Below are positions 43,189-52,260 of a stretch of DNA of 64,000 nt, piece by piece; position 1 is the first letter of the stretch; each line of letters opens with the position of its first letter. Made by a program: the position numbers and the translations under genes. The notes under the pieces were generated by a model. The model saw nothing but the letters and a program-made list of their open reading frames with translations, searched no databases and was not told the origin of the DNA. Source of the DNA: Parafannyhessea umbonata (GTDB taxonomy: Bacteria > Actinomycetota > Coriobacteriia > Coriobacteriales > Atopobiaceae); the NCBI RefSeq assembly GCF_012844235.1, contig NZ_JABAGR010000002.1, forward strand, positions 186,001-250,000. The letters are read 5' to 3'.

Positions 43189-44637
43189 ATGGTGAAGATC
43201 TCCGTTTCCGAAATGGTTCGCGCGACCGGCGCGGACGTGGCGCTCGAGGTTCCCGGCGGCGTCGTCGAGGGCGTCCAGACCGACTCCCGCGCAGTGGGTG
43301 CCGGCATGTGCTTCGTGTGCTTCGCGGGCGAGCGGGTCGACGGCAACAGGTTCGCCCCCGCCGCGGTGGAGGCGGGCGCCGCCGCCGTCGTGATGACGCG
43401 CGAGCCCGACGAGGAGCTGCTCGCCCTCGCGCGCGAGCGCGGCTGCTCCGTGCTGAGGGCCAAGGACGACGACCCGGAGGAGTTCATGCTGCGCCTGGCC
43501 GGGGCCTGGAGGCGCATGAACCCGCAGTGGGTCGTCGTGGGCGTCACGGGCTCGGTCGGCAAGACCACCACGAAGGACATGCTGAGGGCGTCGCTCGCCA
43601 CACGCTACCGCGTGCACGCAACCGCCGGCAACTTCAACAACCTCATCGGGCTCCCCCTCACCATCCTTTCCGCCGACAGCGCGGACGAGGTGTTGGTGTG
43701 CGAGATGGGCATGAACCACAAGGGCGAGCTCACGAGGCTCGCGGCCGCCGCGCTCCCCACCGTGTCGCTCATCACGAACGTCGGCACGAGCCACATCGGG
43801 CTTCTGGGCTCGCGCGAGAACATCGCCCGCGCGAAGGCGGAGATCGTTTCCGGCATGCGCCCGACCGCCGAGCCGCAGTCCGGCGTGAGCCCCATGCTCG
43901 CCATGACGTCCGACAACGACTACGCGCCGCTCATCGAGCGCGAGTACGCCGCTCCCGCCGGCGTCGCGTGCGTCTACGTGGGCACGGGCGAGAAGGACGA
44001 CGTCCGCGCTTCCGGCGTTCGCCTTGACGGGGAGGGGCGCCCGTCCTTCTCGCTCGGCTTTGCCGACGGATGGTCGAGGGAAGTGACGCTGGACGTCCCC
44101 GGAAGGGCCGTCGTGCAGGACTTCCTGCTCGCGATGGCCGTCTGCGACCGCCTGGGCGTGGACCGCGACGCAGCGGCCGACGCGATGGAGCACATGCCGC
44201 GCACCGGCATGAGGCTCGAGGTCATCCGAACCGCGGGCAAGCCCAGCATGATCGACGACTCGTACAACGCGAGTCCCAGCTCCATCGCCGCGGCGCTCGA
44301 CGTGCTGTGCTCCATGGAGTGCGCCGGCAGGAGGGTCGCCGTCCTGGGCGAGGTGGGCGAGCTTGGCAGCGAGTCCGCGCGCCTGCACGGCTACATCGGC
44401 GCGTACGCCGCCGCGAAGCCGATCGACCTTCTGGTGCTCGTGGGGACGGACGACGCCCGACAGATGCGCGAGGCCGCGCTCACCATGGGCTTCTCGGAGG
44501 ACAGGCTCGAGCTGTTCCCGGACGTGGAGTCCGCCGTCGCGACCATCGGCGCGGTGCTGGGCCCCAATGACCTCGTACTAGCAAAGGGCTCGAGGTCGGC
44601 CGGCCTCGACCAGTTCGTCAAGGGAGTGTTGGCCTGA
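43189..44637 (+). CDS. murF: UDP-MurNAc-tripeptide--D-alanyl-D-alanine ligase MurF
   Basis: A 482-residue Mur ligase: N-terminal substrate domain, ATP loop GVTGSVGKTTTKDML, CEMGMNHKGELTRLA, LITNVGTSHIGLLGS and IDDSYNASPSS. It adds D-Ala-D-Ala to the UDP-MurNAc peptide. ATG 43189 with AGGTGG upstream; a GTG at 43174 is in frame. Only 29 bases separate it from ftsI, so murE is absent from its usual place. Its stop overlaps the mraY start. Confidence 0.95.
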   Translation: MVKISVSEMVRATGADVALEVPGGVVEGVQTDSRAVGAGMCFVCFAGERVDGNRFAPAAVEAGAAAVVMTREPDEELLALARERGCSVLRAKDDDPEEFMLRLAGAWRRMNPQWVVVGVTGSVGKTTTKDMLRASLATRYRVHATAGNFNNLIGLPLTILSADSADEVLVCEMGMNHKGELTRLAAAALPTVSLITNVGTSHIGLLGSRENIARAKAEIVSGMRPTAEPQSGVSPMLAMTSDNDYAPLIEREYAAPAGVACVYVGTGEKDDVRASGVRLDGEGRPSFSLGFADGWSREVTLDVPGRAVVQDFLLAMAVCDRLGVDRDAAADAMEHMPRTGMRLEVIRTAGKPSMIDDSYNASPSSIAAALDVLCSMECAGRRVAVLGEVGELGSESARLHGYIGAYAAAKPIDLLVLVGTDDARQMREAALTMGFSEDRLELFPDVESAVATIGAVLGPNDLVLAKGSRSAGLDQFVKGVLA

Positions 44638-45668
44638 TGTTTGGAAACCCGAGCTACCCCACGTACCAGATCTTCCTCGCGGCCGTGATCGCCGCGGCCA
44701 TCGTGCTCGTGCTCATGCCGCTCTTCATCAGGCTCATGCGCCACGAGGGCATAGGCCAGCAGGTCAGGGCGGACGGGCCCCAGAGGCACCTCGTCAAGCA
44801 GGGCACGCCCACCATGGGCGGCGTCGTGATCCTGGCGGCGGTCCTCATCACGTGCGCGGTCCAGGCGCACTGGACCATGGACCTCGTCCTTGCGGTGCTC
44901 GCGACCTACCTCACCGGATCGCTCGGACTCCTGGACGACATCGAGAGCGTCGCGCACAAGCGCTCGCTCGGCCTCACCCCCTCGCAGAAGATGGTCGGCC
45001 TCATAGCGATCTCCGTCGCGTTCTGCGTGCTCGCGGTGAACTTCTGCGGCGTGTCGCCCCAGGTGGCGTTCCCGGGCGGCGCCGTGCTCGACCTCGGCGT
45101 CCTTGCGACCACGGTCAAGGTGGGCGCCACGGCCGTCAGGCTGCCGTGGCTGTACATGTTCTTCGTGTTCCTGCTGATGGCCGGCCTCTCGAACGCCGTG
45201 AACCTCACGGACGGCCTCGACGGCCTCGCCGGCGGCTGCACGCTCGTCGTCATGCTCATCATGGGCATGGTCGCGTTCAGCTACGGCGAGAGGAACCTCG
45301 CCATCTTCGCCGCGGCCATATCCGGGGCGCTCGTGGGATTCCTGTGGTACAACTGCTACCCCGCGTCCATCTTCATGGGCGACACGGGTTCTCTCGCCCT
45401 CGGCGCCGCGTTCGCGTCGCTCGCGGTCCTCACGAAGACCGAGATCTGCTCGCTCGTGATGGGCGGACTGTTCATCGTGGAGGCGCTCAGCGTCATCATC
45501 CAGGTCGTCAGCTTCAAGGCGACGGGCAAGAGGGTGTTCCTCATGGCGCCCATCCACCATCACTTCGAGAAGAAGGGCTGGAGCGAGACGAAGGTCGTCA
45601 TCCGCTTCTGGATCGTCTCGGCGGCGTTCGCCGTCCTCGGATTCGCGCTCTACTTCCAGCTTCGCTAG
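44637..45668 (+). CDS. mraY: Phospho-N-acetylmuramoyl-pentapeptide-transferase MraY
   Basis: A 343-residue ten-span membrane enzyme making lipid I from UDP-MurNAc-pentapeptide and undecaprenyl phosphate. Catalytic motifs present: GLLDDIESVAHKRSLGL (Asp-Asp), NLTDGLDGLAGG, FMGDTGSLALG and PIHHHFEKKG. Start overlaps the murF stop (TGATG), coupling translation. Confidence 0.96.
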   Translation: MFGNPSYPTYQIFLAAVIAAAIVLVLMPLFIRLMRHEGIGQQVRADGPQRHLVKQGTPTMGGVVILAAVLITCAVQAHWTMDLVLAVLATYLTGSLGLLDDIESVAHKRSLGLTPSQKMVGLIAISVAFCVLAVNFCGVSPQVAFPGGAVLDLGVLATTVKVGATAVRLPWLYMFFVFLLMAGLSNAVNLTDGLDGLAGGCTLVVMLIMGMVAFSYGERNLAIFAAAISGALVGFLWYNCYPASIFMGDTGSLALGAAFASLAVLTKTEICSLVMGGLFIVEALSVIIQVVSFKATGKRVFLMAPIHHHFEKKGWSETKVVIRFWIVSAAFAVLGFALYFQLR

Positions 45669-45678
45669 GGAGGCCAAC

Positions 45679-47097
45679 ATGGCTCGGGAAATCGAAAACA
45701 GGCTGGGCGACGTGTGCGTCCTCGGACTCGGCAAGACCGGCCGCGAGGTGGCGCGCTACCTATGCGAGCAGGCTCGGGGGCGCGTGTCCTCCGTCACGCT
45801 GTACGGCGGCGCAAGCTCGGTCGCGGGCGACGCCACGCGTGAGCTCGAGGCGCTCGGGGTGCGCGTCGTCGTCGGCACGGAGGAGGTCGAGGGTGCCTAC
45901 GACCTCACGGTGTCGTCTCCCGGCATATCCGAGTTCTCGCCGTTCTTCTCGTCCGCGCGCGAGCACTCCCGCGAGATCGTCGGCGAGCCGGAGTTCGCGT
46001 GGCGCGAGAGCCCGTACAAGTGGGTCGCCATCACCGGCACCAACGGCAAGACCACCACGACCACGCTTTCGACGGCACTCTTGCACGAGGGCGGCCTTTC
46101 CGCCGTCGCCGTCGGCAACATCGGCAACCTCTGCACCGGCGAGGTCGCCGCGCGCACGCCGGACGAGTGGTTCGTGGCGGAGCTCTCCAGCTTCCAGCTC
46201 GCGTGCACGCGCCTTCTGCACCCGCGCGTCGCGTGCCTGCTCAACGTCACGCCCGACCACGTCGAGTGGCACGGCTCGATCGAGGCGTACGCCGCGGCGA
46301 AGGAGAGGATCTTCCAGAACCTCGACGCGGGCGACCTCGCGATCGTGAGCGAGGAGGACTCGTGGTGCCGCGCCGTCGTCTCGCGCCTGGAGGCGCGGGG
46401 GCTGCGCGTGTGCCACCTCAACGTCCATGCGGAGCCGCAGGCGCCGTGTGCCGCGTTCGCGCGCGACGGGAGGCTCGTCGTCCGGCTGGACGGCGTGGAG
46501 CACGACCTCATGGCGACGTCCGAGGTGCCCATCGCGGGCGACCACAACCTGCAGAACGTGCTCGCGGCATCCGCGCTCGCGCTCGAGCTCGGCGTCAGCC
46601 CGGAGGACGTAGCGCGCGGCGTGCGCGCATTCCACGCCCTCGAGCACCGCATCGAGCCGTGCGGCGAGGTCGCGGGCGTGCGCTTCGTGAACGACTCCAA
46701 GGCCACGAACACCGACTCCGTGCAGAAGGCGCTCACGGCGTTTCCCAAGGGCCACGTCGTGCTCCTGCTCGGCGGCCACGACAAGGGCACGGACCTCGCG
46801 CCGCTTGCCGCAGACGTCGTGCGCGACTGCAAGGCGGCCGTGTGCTTCGGCGCGGCGGGGGAGCGCATCGCCTCCGCGCTCGAGGACGCGCTTGCGGAGG
46901 GCGACGGCACCACGAGGGTCGTGCGCGCCCCGCACCTGCGCGAGGCGTTCGACGCCGCCGTGTCCGAGGCCGCACCGGGTGACGTGGTGCTCCTCTCGCC
47001 CGCGTGCTCGTCCTTCGACGAGTTCGGCAACATGGCGGAGCGCGGGCGCGCGTTCAAGCAGATGGTAAGTGACCTGGGGAAGAAAAGAGAGAGCTAG
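45679..47097 (+). CDS. murD: UDP-N-acetylmuramoylalanine--D-glutamate ligase MurD
   Basis: A 472-residue Mur ligase: N-terminal Rossmann VCVLGLGKTGREVA, ATP loop ITGTNGKTTTT, ELSSFQLA, LNVTPDHVEWHGS and NDSKATNTDSV with LLLGGHDKGTD. Adds D-Glu to UDP-MurNAc-L-Ala. ATG 45679 after TAGGGAGGCC. Ten bases after mraY and 3 before ftsW. Confidence 0.96.
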   Translation: MAREIENRLGDVCVLGLGKTGREVARYLCEQARGRVSSVTLYGGASSVAGDATRELEALGVRVVVGTEEVEGAYDLTVSSPGISEFSPFFSSAREHSREIVGEPEFAWRESPYKWVAITGTNGKTTTTTLSTALLHEGGLSAVAVGNIGNLCTGEVAARTPDEWFVAELSSFQLACTRLLHPRVACLLNVTPDHVEWHGSIEAYAAAKERIFQNLDAGDLAIVSEEDSWCRAVVSRLEARGLRVCHLNVHAEPQAPCAAFARDGRLVVRLDGVEHDLMATSEVPIAGDHNLQNVLAASALALELGVSPEDVARGVRAFHALEHRIEPCGEVAGVRFVNDSKATNTDSVQKALTAFPKGHVVLLLGGHDKGTDLAPLAADVVRDCKAAVCFGAAGERIASALEDALAEGDGTTRVVRAPHLREAFDAAVSEAAPGDVVLLSPACSSFDEFGNMAERGRAFKQMVSDLGKKRES

Positions 47098-47100
47098 CGT

Positions 47101-48720
47101 ATGCAGCGTGTAGAGTCGGCAGGCCAGACAACGGCGAGAAGGACGGTCGAGGCCGGCCACGGCGCGTTCGCTGATCGCTACATCTTCGGGGTTCCCGCGC
47201 GCTTCATGGCGCCGCGCCTGCTCTTTCTGGGCGCCGTCGCGTTCCTTGCGCTCTTTGGCCTCACGATGATCTACTCGTCGTCGTCCATAACGGCGCTGTC
47301 ATCGGCGGACGCCCACTATAACGCCGCGTTCTACCTGCAGCGCCAGCTGCTCTTCGGCGCGGTGGGCATTGTGCTCGCGTTCGTGATCGCGCGCTTCGAC
47401 TACCACCTGTGGGTCCGAAAGCTGCTCGTGGTGGAGTGGCTTGTCACCTTGATTCTCCTGCTGCTGGTGCTCACGCCGTTTGCGGGGTCGGACGCATACG
47501 GCGCGACGCGCTGGATCCAGGTGGGCCCCGTGAACCTGCAGCCGTCCGAGTTCGCCAAGATCACGCTCATCCTGGTCGCGGCGAACCTCATCAGCGAGTA
47601 CTACGAGGGTACGACGTACGACTCGCGCGAGCTGATCACGTTCCTCGTGTTTGGCATCGTGGTGCCCGCCCTCCTCATCTTACGGCAGCCGGACAAGGGC
47701 ACCTTCACGGTCGTCGCCGTGACGCTCATCATCATGCTGTACTTCGGCGGCGCGCCCGGCAAGCTGTGCATTGGCCTCCTGGTCCTGGGCATCGCGACCC
47801 TTGCCCTCGTCTCGTACGCGCAGCCGTACTCGCGCGCCCGCATCGAGATCATGATGAACCCGTGGTCGGACCCGTACGACAAGGGCTACCAACTCGTCCA
47901 GGGGCTGTACGCGTTCGGATCCGGCGGCGTGTTCGGCGTGGGAATCGGCATGTCGAAGCAGAAGTACAGCTACCTGCCCATGGCGTACAACGACTTCATC
48001 TTCGCTGTCGTGGGCGAGGAGCTGGGGCTCGTGGGCACGCTCGGCATGGTCGCTGCGTTCGTCGTGCTGCTGTGGGCGGGCCTCAAGATCGCGCGCTACG
48101 CCCCGGACCTCTCGGGCCAGCTCGCCGCCGTGGGGTGCACGTTCATCATCGTCGCGCAGATGCTACTCAACGTGAGCGGCGTGCTATGCATGTTCCCACT
48201 TTCCGGAAAGCCGATTCCGTTCGTCTCGTATGGCGGTTCGTCCATCATGAGCAGCCTCATGCTCGCGGGCGTCGTCATGTCCGTGTCGCTTCAGAGCAAG
48301 CTGCCCCAGACGGAATACGACGACCGCAGGAGCGAGTGGAGCGTGACGTCCGCGCCCAGGCAGGAGTCGTTTGTGGGAGAGCCCACCCCCAGGAGCGCGC
48401 GTCGGACGAGCGTGCCGCTTGCCGGTACGGCCACGTCCGCGGAGCCCACACGCGGCAGGTTCACGGTGCTCGGCGGCGGCCGCGAGCCCGGAGCCGAGCG
48501 TGCGGGGGGCTCCTCCACGAGTCCGGAGCAGCTCAGGCGCGAGCGAGAGATGCGCGCCAGGGCGAATGGTGCTAGAGTCACTTCCGACAGGCGGGGCAGG
48601 ACGCGCATCGACCTGGGGCCGAGCGCGAGCGACCGCCTGAGGACCAGAAACCAGGGTCCCGAGGTGAGGGGCTACGATGGCCCGACCCGGGATAGTAGGA
48701 GGGACAGGCGTGGCAGATAG
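47101..48720 (+). CDS. ftsW: Septal peptidoglycan polymerase/flippase FtsW
   Basis: A 539-residue SEDS protein with about ten membrane spans (roughly 35-395). Seen: GLTMIYSSSSI, WIQVGPVNLQPSEFAK, AQPYSRARIEIMMNPWSDP, GVFGVGIGMSKQKYSYLP, DFIFAVVGEELGLVG and PFVSYGGSSIMSSL. The final ~145 residues are a soluble Arg/Ser/Pro-rich cytoplasmic tail, much longer than in E. coli FtsW, perhaps for protein contacts as in other actinobacteria. It works with FtsI. The end overlaps murG by 11 bases. Confidence 0.95.
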   Translation: MQRVESAGQTTARRTVEAGHGAFADRYIFGVPARFMAPRLLFLGAVAFLALFGLTMIYSSSSITALSSADAHYNAAFYLQRQLLFGAVGIVLAFVIARFDYHLWVRKLLVVEWLVTLILLLLVLTPFAGSDAYGATRWIQVGPVNLQPSEFAKITLILVAANLISEYYEGTTYDSRELITFLVFGIVVPALLILRQPDKGTFTVVAVTLIIMLYFGGAPGKLCIGLLVLGIATLALVSYAQPYSRARIEIMMNPWSDPYDKGYQLVQGLYAFGSGGVFGVGIGMSKQKYSYLPMAYNDFIFAVVGEELGLVGTLGMVAAFVVLLWAGLKIARYAPDLSGQLAAVGCTFIIVAQMLLNVSGVLCMFPLSGKPIPFVSYGGSSIMSSLMLAGVVMSVSLQSKLPQTEYDDRRSEWSVTSAPRQESFVGEPTPRSARRTSVPLAGTATSAEPTRGRFTVLGGGREPGAERAGGSSTSPEQLRREREMRARANGARVTSDRRGRTRIDLGPSASDRLRTRNQGPEVRGYDGPTRDSRRDRRGR

Positions 48721-49837
48721 CTTGAGGGTGGCAATCGCCGCCGGCGGAACCGCGGGCCACATCAACCCGGCGCTCGCGCTGGCAGAGGAGCTCGCCGCGC
48801 GCGGGCATCAGGTGGAGTTCTTCGGCCAGCCCAAGAAGCTGGAGTCCACGCTCGTGCCGCAGGCGGGCTTCCCGTTCAACCCCATCGACGTCACGGGCTT
48901 CGACCGCTCGCGTCCCTGGACGCTCGTCTCGGCGCTGTGGCGCATGCGTGCCGCCCAGAAGACCATCGGCCGCCACTTCGGCTCTTCTCGCCCGGACGTC
49001 GCGGTGGGCTTTGGCGCCTACATCGAGCTGCCACTCATCAACTGGTGCCACGCGCAGGGCATCCCCTGCGTCATCCACGAGCAGAACTCCGTGCCGGGGC
49101 TTGCCAACAAGACGTCCGCCGCGAAGGTGAAGACGGTGTGCGTGTCGCTTCCCGTCGCGATTGACGCGTTCAGGGGCAAGGTCGGGCCCGACACCCAGAT
49201 CGTCGTCACGGGCAACCCCGTCAGGCAGAGCGTCATCCGCGCCGACCGCGCGGAGGGCCGTCGCAACCTCGGCATCCCAAAGGACGCCACGATGCTTCTC
49301 GTCTTCGGCGGAAGCCTCGGCGCGCGTCACCTCAACCAGGGGGTCGCAGCCCTTAAGTCCAAGCTCCTCTCGCGCAAGGACCTCTACGTCATCCACTCCA
49401 CGGGCAAGGGCGAGTACGACTCCGTCGTGAACGAGCTCGCCCTCACGCAGGACGAGGCCGCGCGCTGGCGCGTCATGCCCTACATCGACCGCATGGGCGA
49501 GGCCCTTGCGGCCGCGGACCTCGTGCTCTCACGCGCCGGAGCGTCCTCCGTGGCAGAGATCGCGGCGCTCGCCGTGCCGAGCATGCTCGTGCCGTATCCC
49601 TTCGCGACGGCGGACCACCAGACCACGAACGCCCGCTACCTCGTGGACGCGGGCGCCGCGGTGCTCCTTCCGGACGAGAAGATCGACGCGCCCGAGTTTG
49701 AGGATGACCTCCTCGGCCTCGTGGATGACCCCGCCCGCCGTCAGGCCATGCGAGACGCGGCCCGAGGCCTCGCCCAGGACAAGGCGGCCCTCGCCCTCGC
49801 CGACCAAGTGGAAAGTGCCGCGGCGCTCAAGGCGTAG
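48710..49837 (+). CDS. murG: UDP-GlcNAc--MurNAc-(pentapeptide) pyrophosphoryl-undecaprenol GlcNAc transferase MurG
   Basis: A 375-residue GT28 glycosyltransferase that makes lipid II. Signatures: AGGTAGHINPALALAEEL, HEQNSVPGLANK, VVTGNPVR, FGGSLGARHLN, SRAGASSVAEIAALAVPSML (split) and PYPFATADHQ. GTG 48710 is chosen: AGGAGGG sits 7 bases before it. An in-frame ATG at 48677 lies deeper inside ftsW. Ending is followed by a terminator-like hairpin. Confidence 0.95.
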   Translation: MADSLRVAIAAGGTAGHINPALALAEELAARGHQVEFFGQPKKLESTLVPQAGFPFNPIDVTGFDRSRPWTLVSALWRMRAAQKTIGRHFGSSRPDVAVGFGAYIELPLINWCHAQGIPCVIHEQNSVPGLANKTSAAKVKTVCVSLPVAIDAFRGKVGPDTQIVVTGNPVRQSVIRADRAEGRRNLGIPKDATMLLVFGGSLGARHLNQGVAALKSKLLSRKDLYVIHSTGKGEYDSVVNELALTQDEAARWRVMPYIDRMGEALAAADLVLSRAGASSVAEIAALAVPSMLVPYPFATADHQTTNARYLVDAGAAVLLPDEKIDAPEFEDDLLGLVDDPARRQAMRDAARGLAQDKAALALADQVESAAALKA

Positions 49838-49873
49838 CGCCACGGCAACCCATATTGCGCTAGAGTATGGTAA

Positions 49874-49899
49874 GGCCCACGTGCCGTGGGCCGTTTCTT
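49874..49899 (+). terminator. Terminator-like hairpin between murG and murC
   Basis: GGCCCACG (49874-49881) and CGTGGGCC (49885-49892), then GTTTCTTC. It may partly terminate the dcw transcript. TAGAGT (49861-49866) just ahead may be a -10 for a murC promoter, but no -35 fits well. Confidence 0.55.
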
Positions 49900-49920
49900 C
49901 ATGTCTAAGAGAGGTTACTG

Positions 49921-51339
49921 ATGGCTAACGACATCCAGCGCGTCAGCAGCGCGCACTTCATCGGCATCGGCGGCGCCGGCATGAGCGGCATCGCCCTCGT
50001 ACTGCACGAGCGCGGTTGCAAGGTCACCGGCTCTGACCTCAAGGAGTCCCGCTACGTCCGCGAGCTCGAGAAGGCGGGCATCACCGTCCACGTGGGACAC
50101 CGCGCCTCCACCATAGACGAGGTCGCGCCTGAGGTCGTCGTCACCTCATCCGCCATCCCCGAGACCAACCCCGAGGTCATTCGCGCCCGCGAGCTCGGCA
50201 TCCCCGTGTGGCCCAGGGCGAAGATGCTCTCGTACCTCTCCATCGACGCGACTACGGTCGCCGTCGCAGGCACGCACGGCAAGACCACCACGTCGTCCAT
50301 GGTCGCGACCATGCTTGACCACCTCGGAAAGGACCCGTCGTTCCTCATCGGCGGCATCGTCGAGGAGTACGGCACGAACGGCCGCAACGGCAAGGGAGGC
50401 TACTTCGTGTGCGAGGCGGACGAGTCCGACGGCTCGTTCCTCTACCTCGACCCGGATGTCGTCGTGATCACGAACATCGAGGCGGACCACCTGGACCACT
50501 ACGGGACGCTCGAGAACATCGAGAAGACGTTCTGCAAGTTCATGGACCTCGTGGGAGACGCCGGTACCGTGATCATCAACGGCGACGTCGAGCACTACGT
50601 CGAGCTCGCGAAGTCCACGGGCCGCAGGGTCGTGACGTACGGCTTCGACGAGAAGAACGACTACGTCTGCCTGCCCGATCCCGGCGAGCACCACAAGCTC
50701 GCCTCGCACTTCGGCGTCAGGGTCCCGTCCGGCAAGGTCGTGAAGGTCGAGATCATGGCGAACCCCGGTCGCCACAACATGGCAAACGCCACGGCCGCCA
50801 TCGCGGTCGCGGACGTCCTCGGGATGGACACCGAGGACGCGGCCGTCGCTCTCTCTGGCTTCAAGGGTGCGCACCGTCGCTTCACGCACGTGGGCGACGT
50901 GGACGGAATAACCGTCGTGGATGACTACGGTCACCACCCCACGGAGATCAAGGCTACGCTCGCGGCCGCGAAGGACCTGCAGTTCGACCGCATCGTCTGC
51001 GTGTTCCAGCCGCACCGCTACTCGCGCACCCAGGCGCTGGCCGACATGTTCGGCACCGCGTTCGACGACGCGGACGTCCTCATAGTGACGGACGTGTTCT
51101 CTGCCGGCGAGACCCCCATCCCGGGCGTCACCGGCAAGACCGTCTCGAACAAGGTGCTCGAGAAGGGCCACGTCTCAGACGTGACGTACATCCCAAGCCG
51201 TAGGGATGTCGTGAGCCACCTCGTCGAGGTCTGTCGCCCCGGCGACCTCCTCATCACCCAGGGCGCGGGCGACGTCACCTCAATCGGACCCTCCTTCATC
51301 AAGGCGAAGGCGGAGCAGGATAAGGATGCAGAGGCCTAG
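49921..51339 (+). CDS. murC: UDP-N-acetylmuramate--L-alanine ligase MurC
   Basis: A 472-residue Mur ligase adding L-Ala to UDP-MurNAc: N-terminal HFIGIGGAGMSGIALVL, ATP loop VAGTHGKTTTSSMVA, CEADESDGSFL, ITNIEADHLDHYG, VVDDYGHHPTEI and FQPHRYSRTQAL. ATG 49921 with AAGAGAGG upstream. murB starts directly after its stop. Confidence 0.96.
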   Translation: MANDIQRVSSAHFIGIGGAGMSGIALVLHERGCKVTGSDLKESRYVRELEKAGITVHVGHRASTIDEVAPEVVVTSSAIPETNPEVIRARELGIPVWPRAKMLSYLSIDATTVAVAGTHGKTTTSSMVATMLDHLGKDPSFLIGGIVEEYGTNGRNGKGGYFVCEADESDGSFLYLDPDVVVITNIEADHLDHYGTLENIEKTFCKFMDLVGDAGTVIINGDVEHYVELAKSTGRRVVTYGFDEKNDYVCLPDPGEHHKLASHFGVRVPSGKVVKVEIMANPGRHNMANATAAIAVADVLGMDTEDAAVALSGFKGAHRRFTHVGDVDGITVVDDYGHHPTEIKATLAAAKDLQFDRIVCVFQPHRYSRTQALADMFGTAFDDADVLIVTDVFSAGETPIPGVTGKTVSNKVLEKGHVSDVTYIPSRRDVVSHLVEVCRPGDLLITQGAGDVTSIGPSFIKAKAEQDKDAEA

Positions 51340-52251
51340 GTGAGCATCTTCAACGCATACATGGCGCTGTCCGGTGCCTACGACGCGGACGTCACGAGGG
51401 ACGAGAGGCTGTCCCACCACACGACGTACCGCATCGGGGGGCCGGCGGCGCTCTTCGTCAAGGTGAACTCGTACCCCGCGCTGCTTAAGACTATCGAGAT
51501 CCTTGGGCGCGAGGGCGTGGACTGGGTCGTGCTTGGTAAGGGCTCGAACATCCTGGCCGCGGACCGTGGCTACGACGGCTGCGTCATCGTACTCGGTCGC
51601 GAGTTCTCGCGCATATCCTTTGACGGAAGCGAGGTCACGGCCGGTGCGGGAGCGACCATCGCGCGCCTGGTGAGCGAGACGCTCTCGCACTCGCTCTCAG
51701 GGCTCGAGTGCCTCGTGGGCATCCCCGGCACCGTCGGCGGCGCCGTATCAATGGATGCGGGTACTCGACACGAGTGGATTGGCGCGCGCGTGAAGGACGT
51801 CGTGACGCTGCGACCGGGCGAGGGACTCCACCGCTATGCGGGCTCGGACATCGAGTGGGGCTACCGCTACACCGACATCCCGACGAGCGAGATCATCCTC
51901 GAGGCGACGTTTGCCCTCGTGCCCGACGAGAAGGCGGCCATCGCGGAAAGGATGGAGGCCCTCGTCGCCCGAAGGAGGCTTCGCCAGCCGCTTGGCAAGC
52001 CGTCATGCGGGTCCGTGTTCAGGAACCCCGGGTCGCGCTCCGTGGGCCAGCTCATCGATTCCTGCGGCCTCAAGGGGTACTCCGTAGGTGGCGCGTGCGT
52101 GTCAGACATGCACGCGAACTTCATCGTGAACAACGGCGGCGCCCGTGCGGCGGACGTGATCGCCGTCATGAGCCGCGTGCACGACACCGTGCTCGACAAG
52201 TATGGCATCGACCTCGTCCCAGAGGTCAAGTGCCTGGGATTCGGCGCGTAG
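51340..52251 (+). CDS. murB: UDP-N-acetylenolpyruvoylglucosamine reductase MurB
   Basis: A 303-residue FAD enzyme reducing UDP-GlcNAc-enolpyruvate to UDP-MurNAc. FAD-binding GKGSNILAADRGYDG and GIPGTVGGAVSMDAG; catalytic Arg/Tyr in EWGYRYTDI; the proton-donor Ser in SCGSVFRNPG; C-terminal Glu in VPEVKCLG. It lacks an extra C-terminal loop and so looks like type II MurB. GTG 51340 immediately follows the murC stop; ATG 51361 is an alternative. Confidence 0.94.
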   Translation: MSIFNAYMALSGAYDADVTRDERLSHHTTYRIGGPAALFVKVNSYPALLKTIEILGREGVDWVVLGKGSNILAADRGYDGCVIVLGREFSRISFDGSEVTAGAGATIARLVSETLSHSLSGLECLVGIPGTVGGAVSMDAGTRHEWIGARVKDVVTLRPGEGLHRYAGSDIEWGYRYTDIPTSEIILEATFALVPDEKAAIAERMEALVARRRLRQPLGKPSCGSVFRNPGSRSVGQLIDSCGLKGYSVGGACVSDMHANFIVNNGGARAADVIAVMSRVHDTVLDKYGIDLVPEVKCLGFGA

Positions 52252-52260
52252 GGGGAGGCC

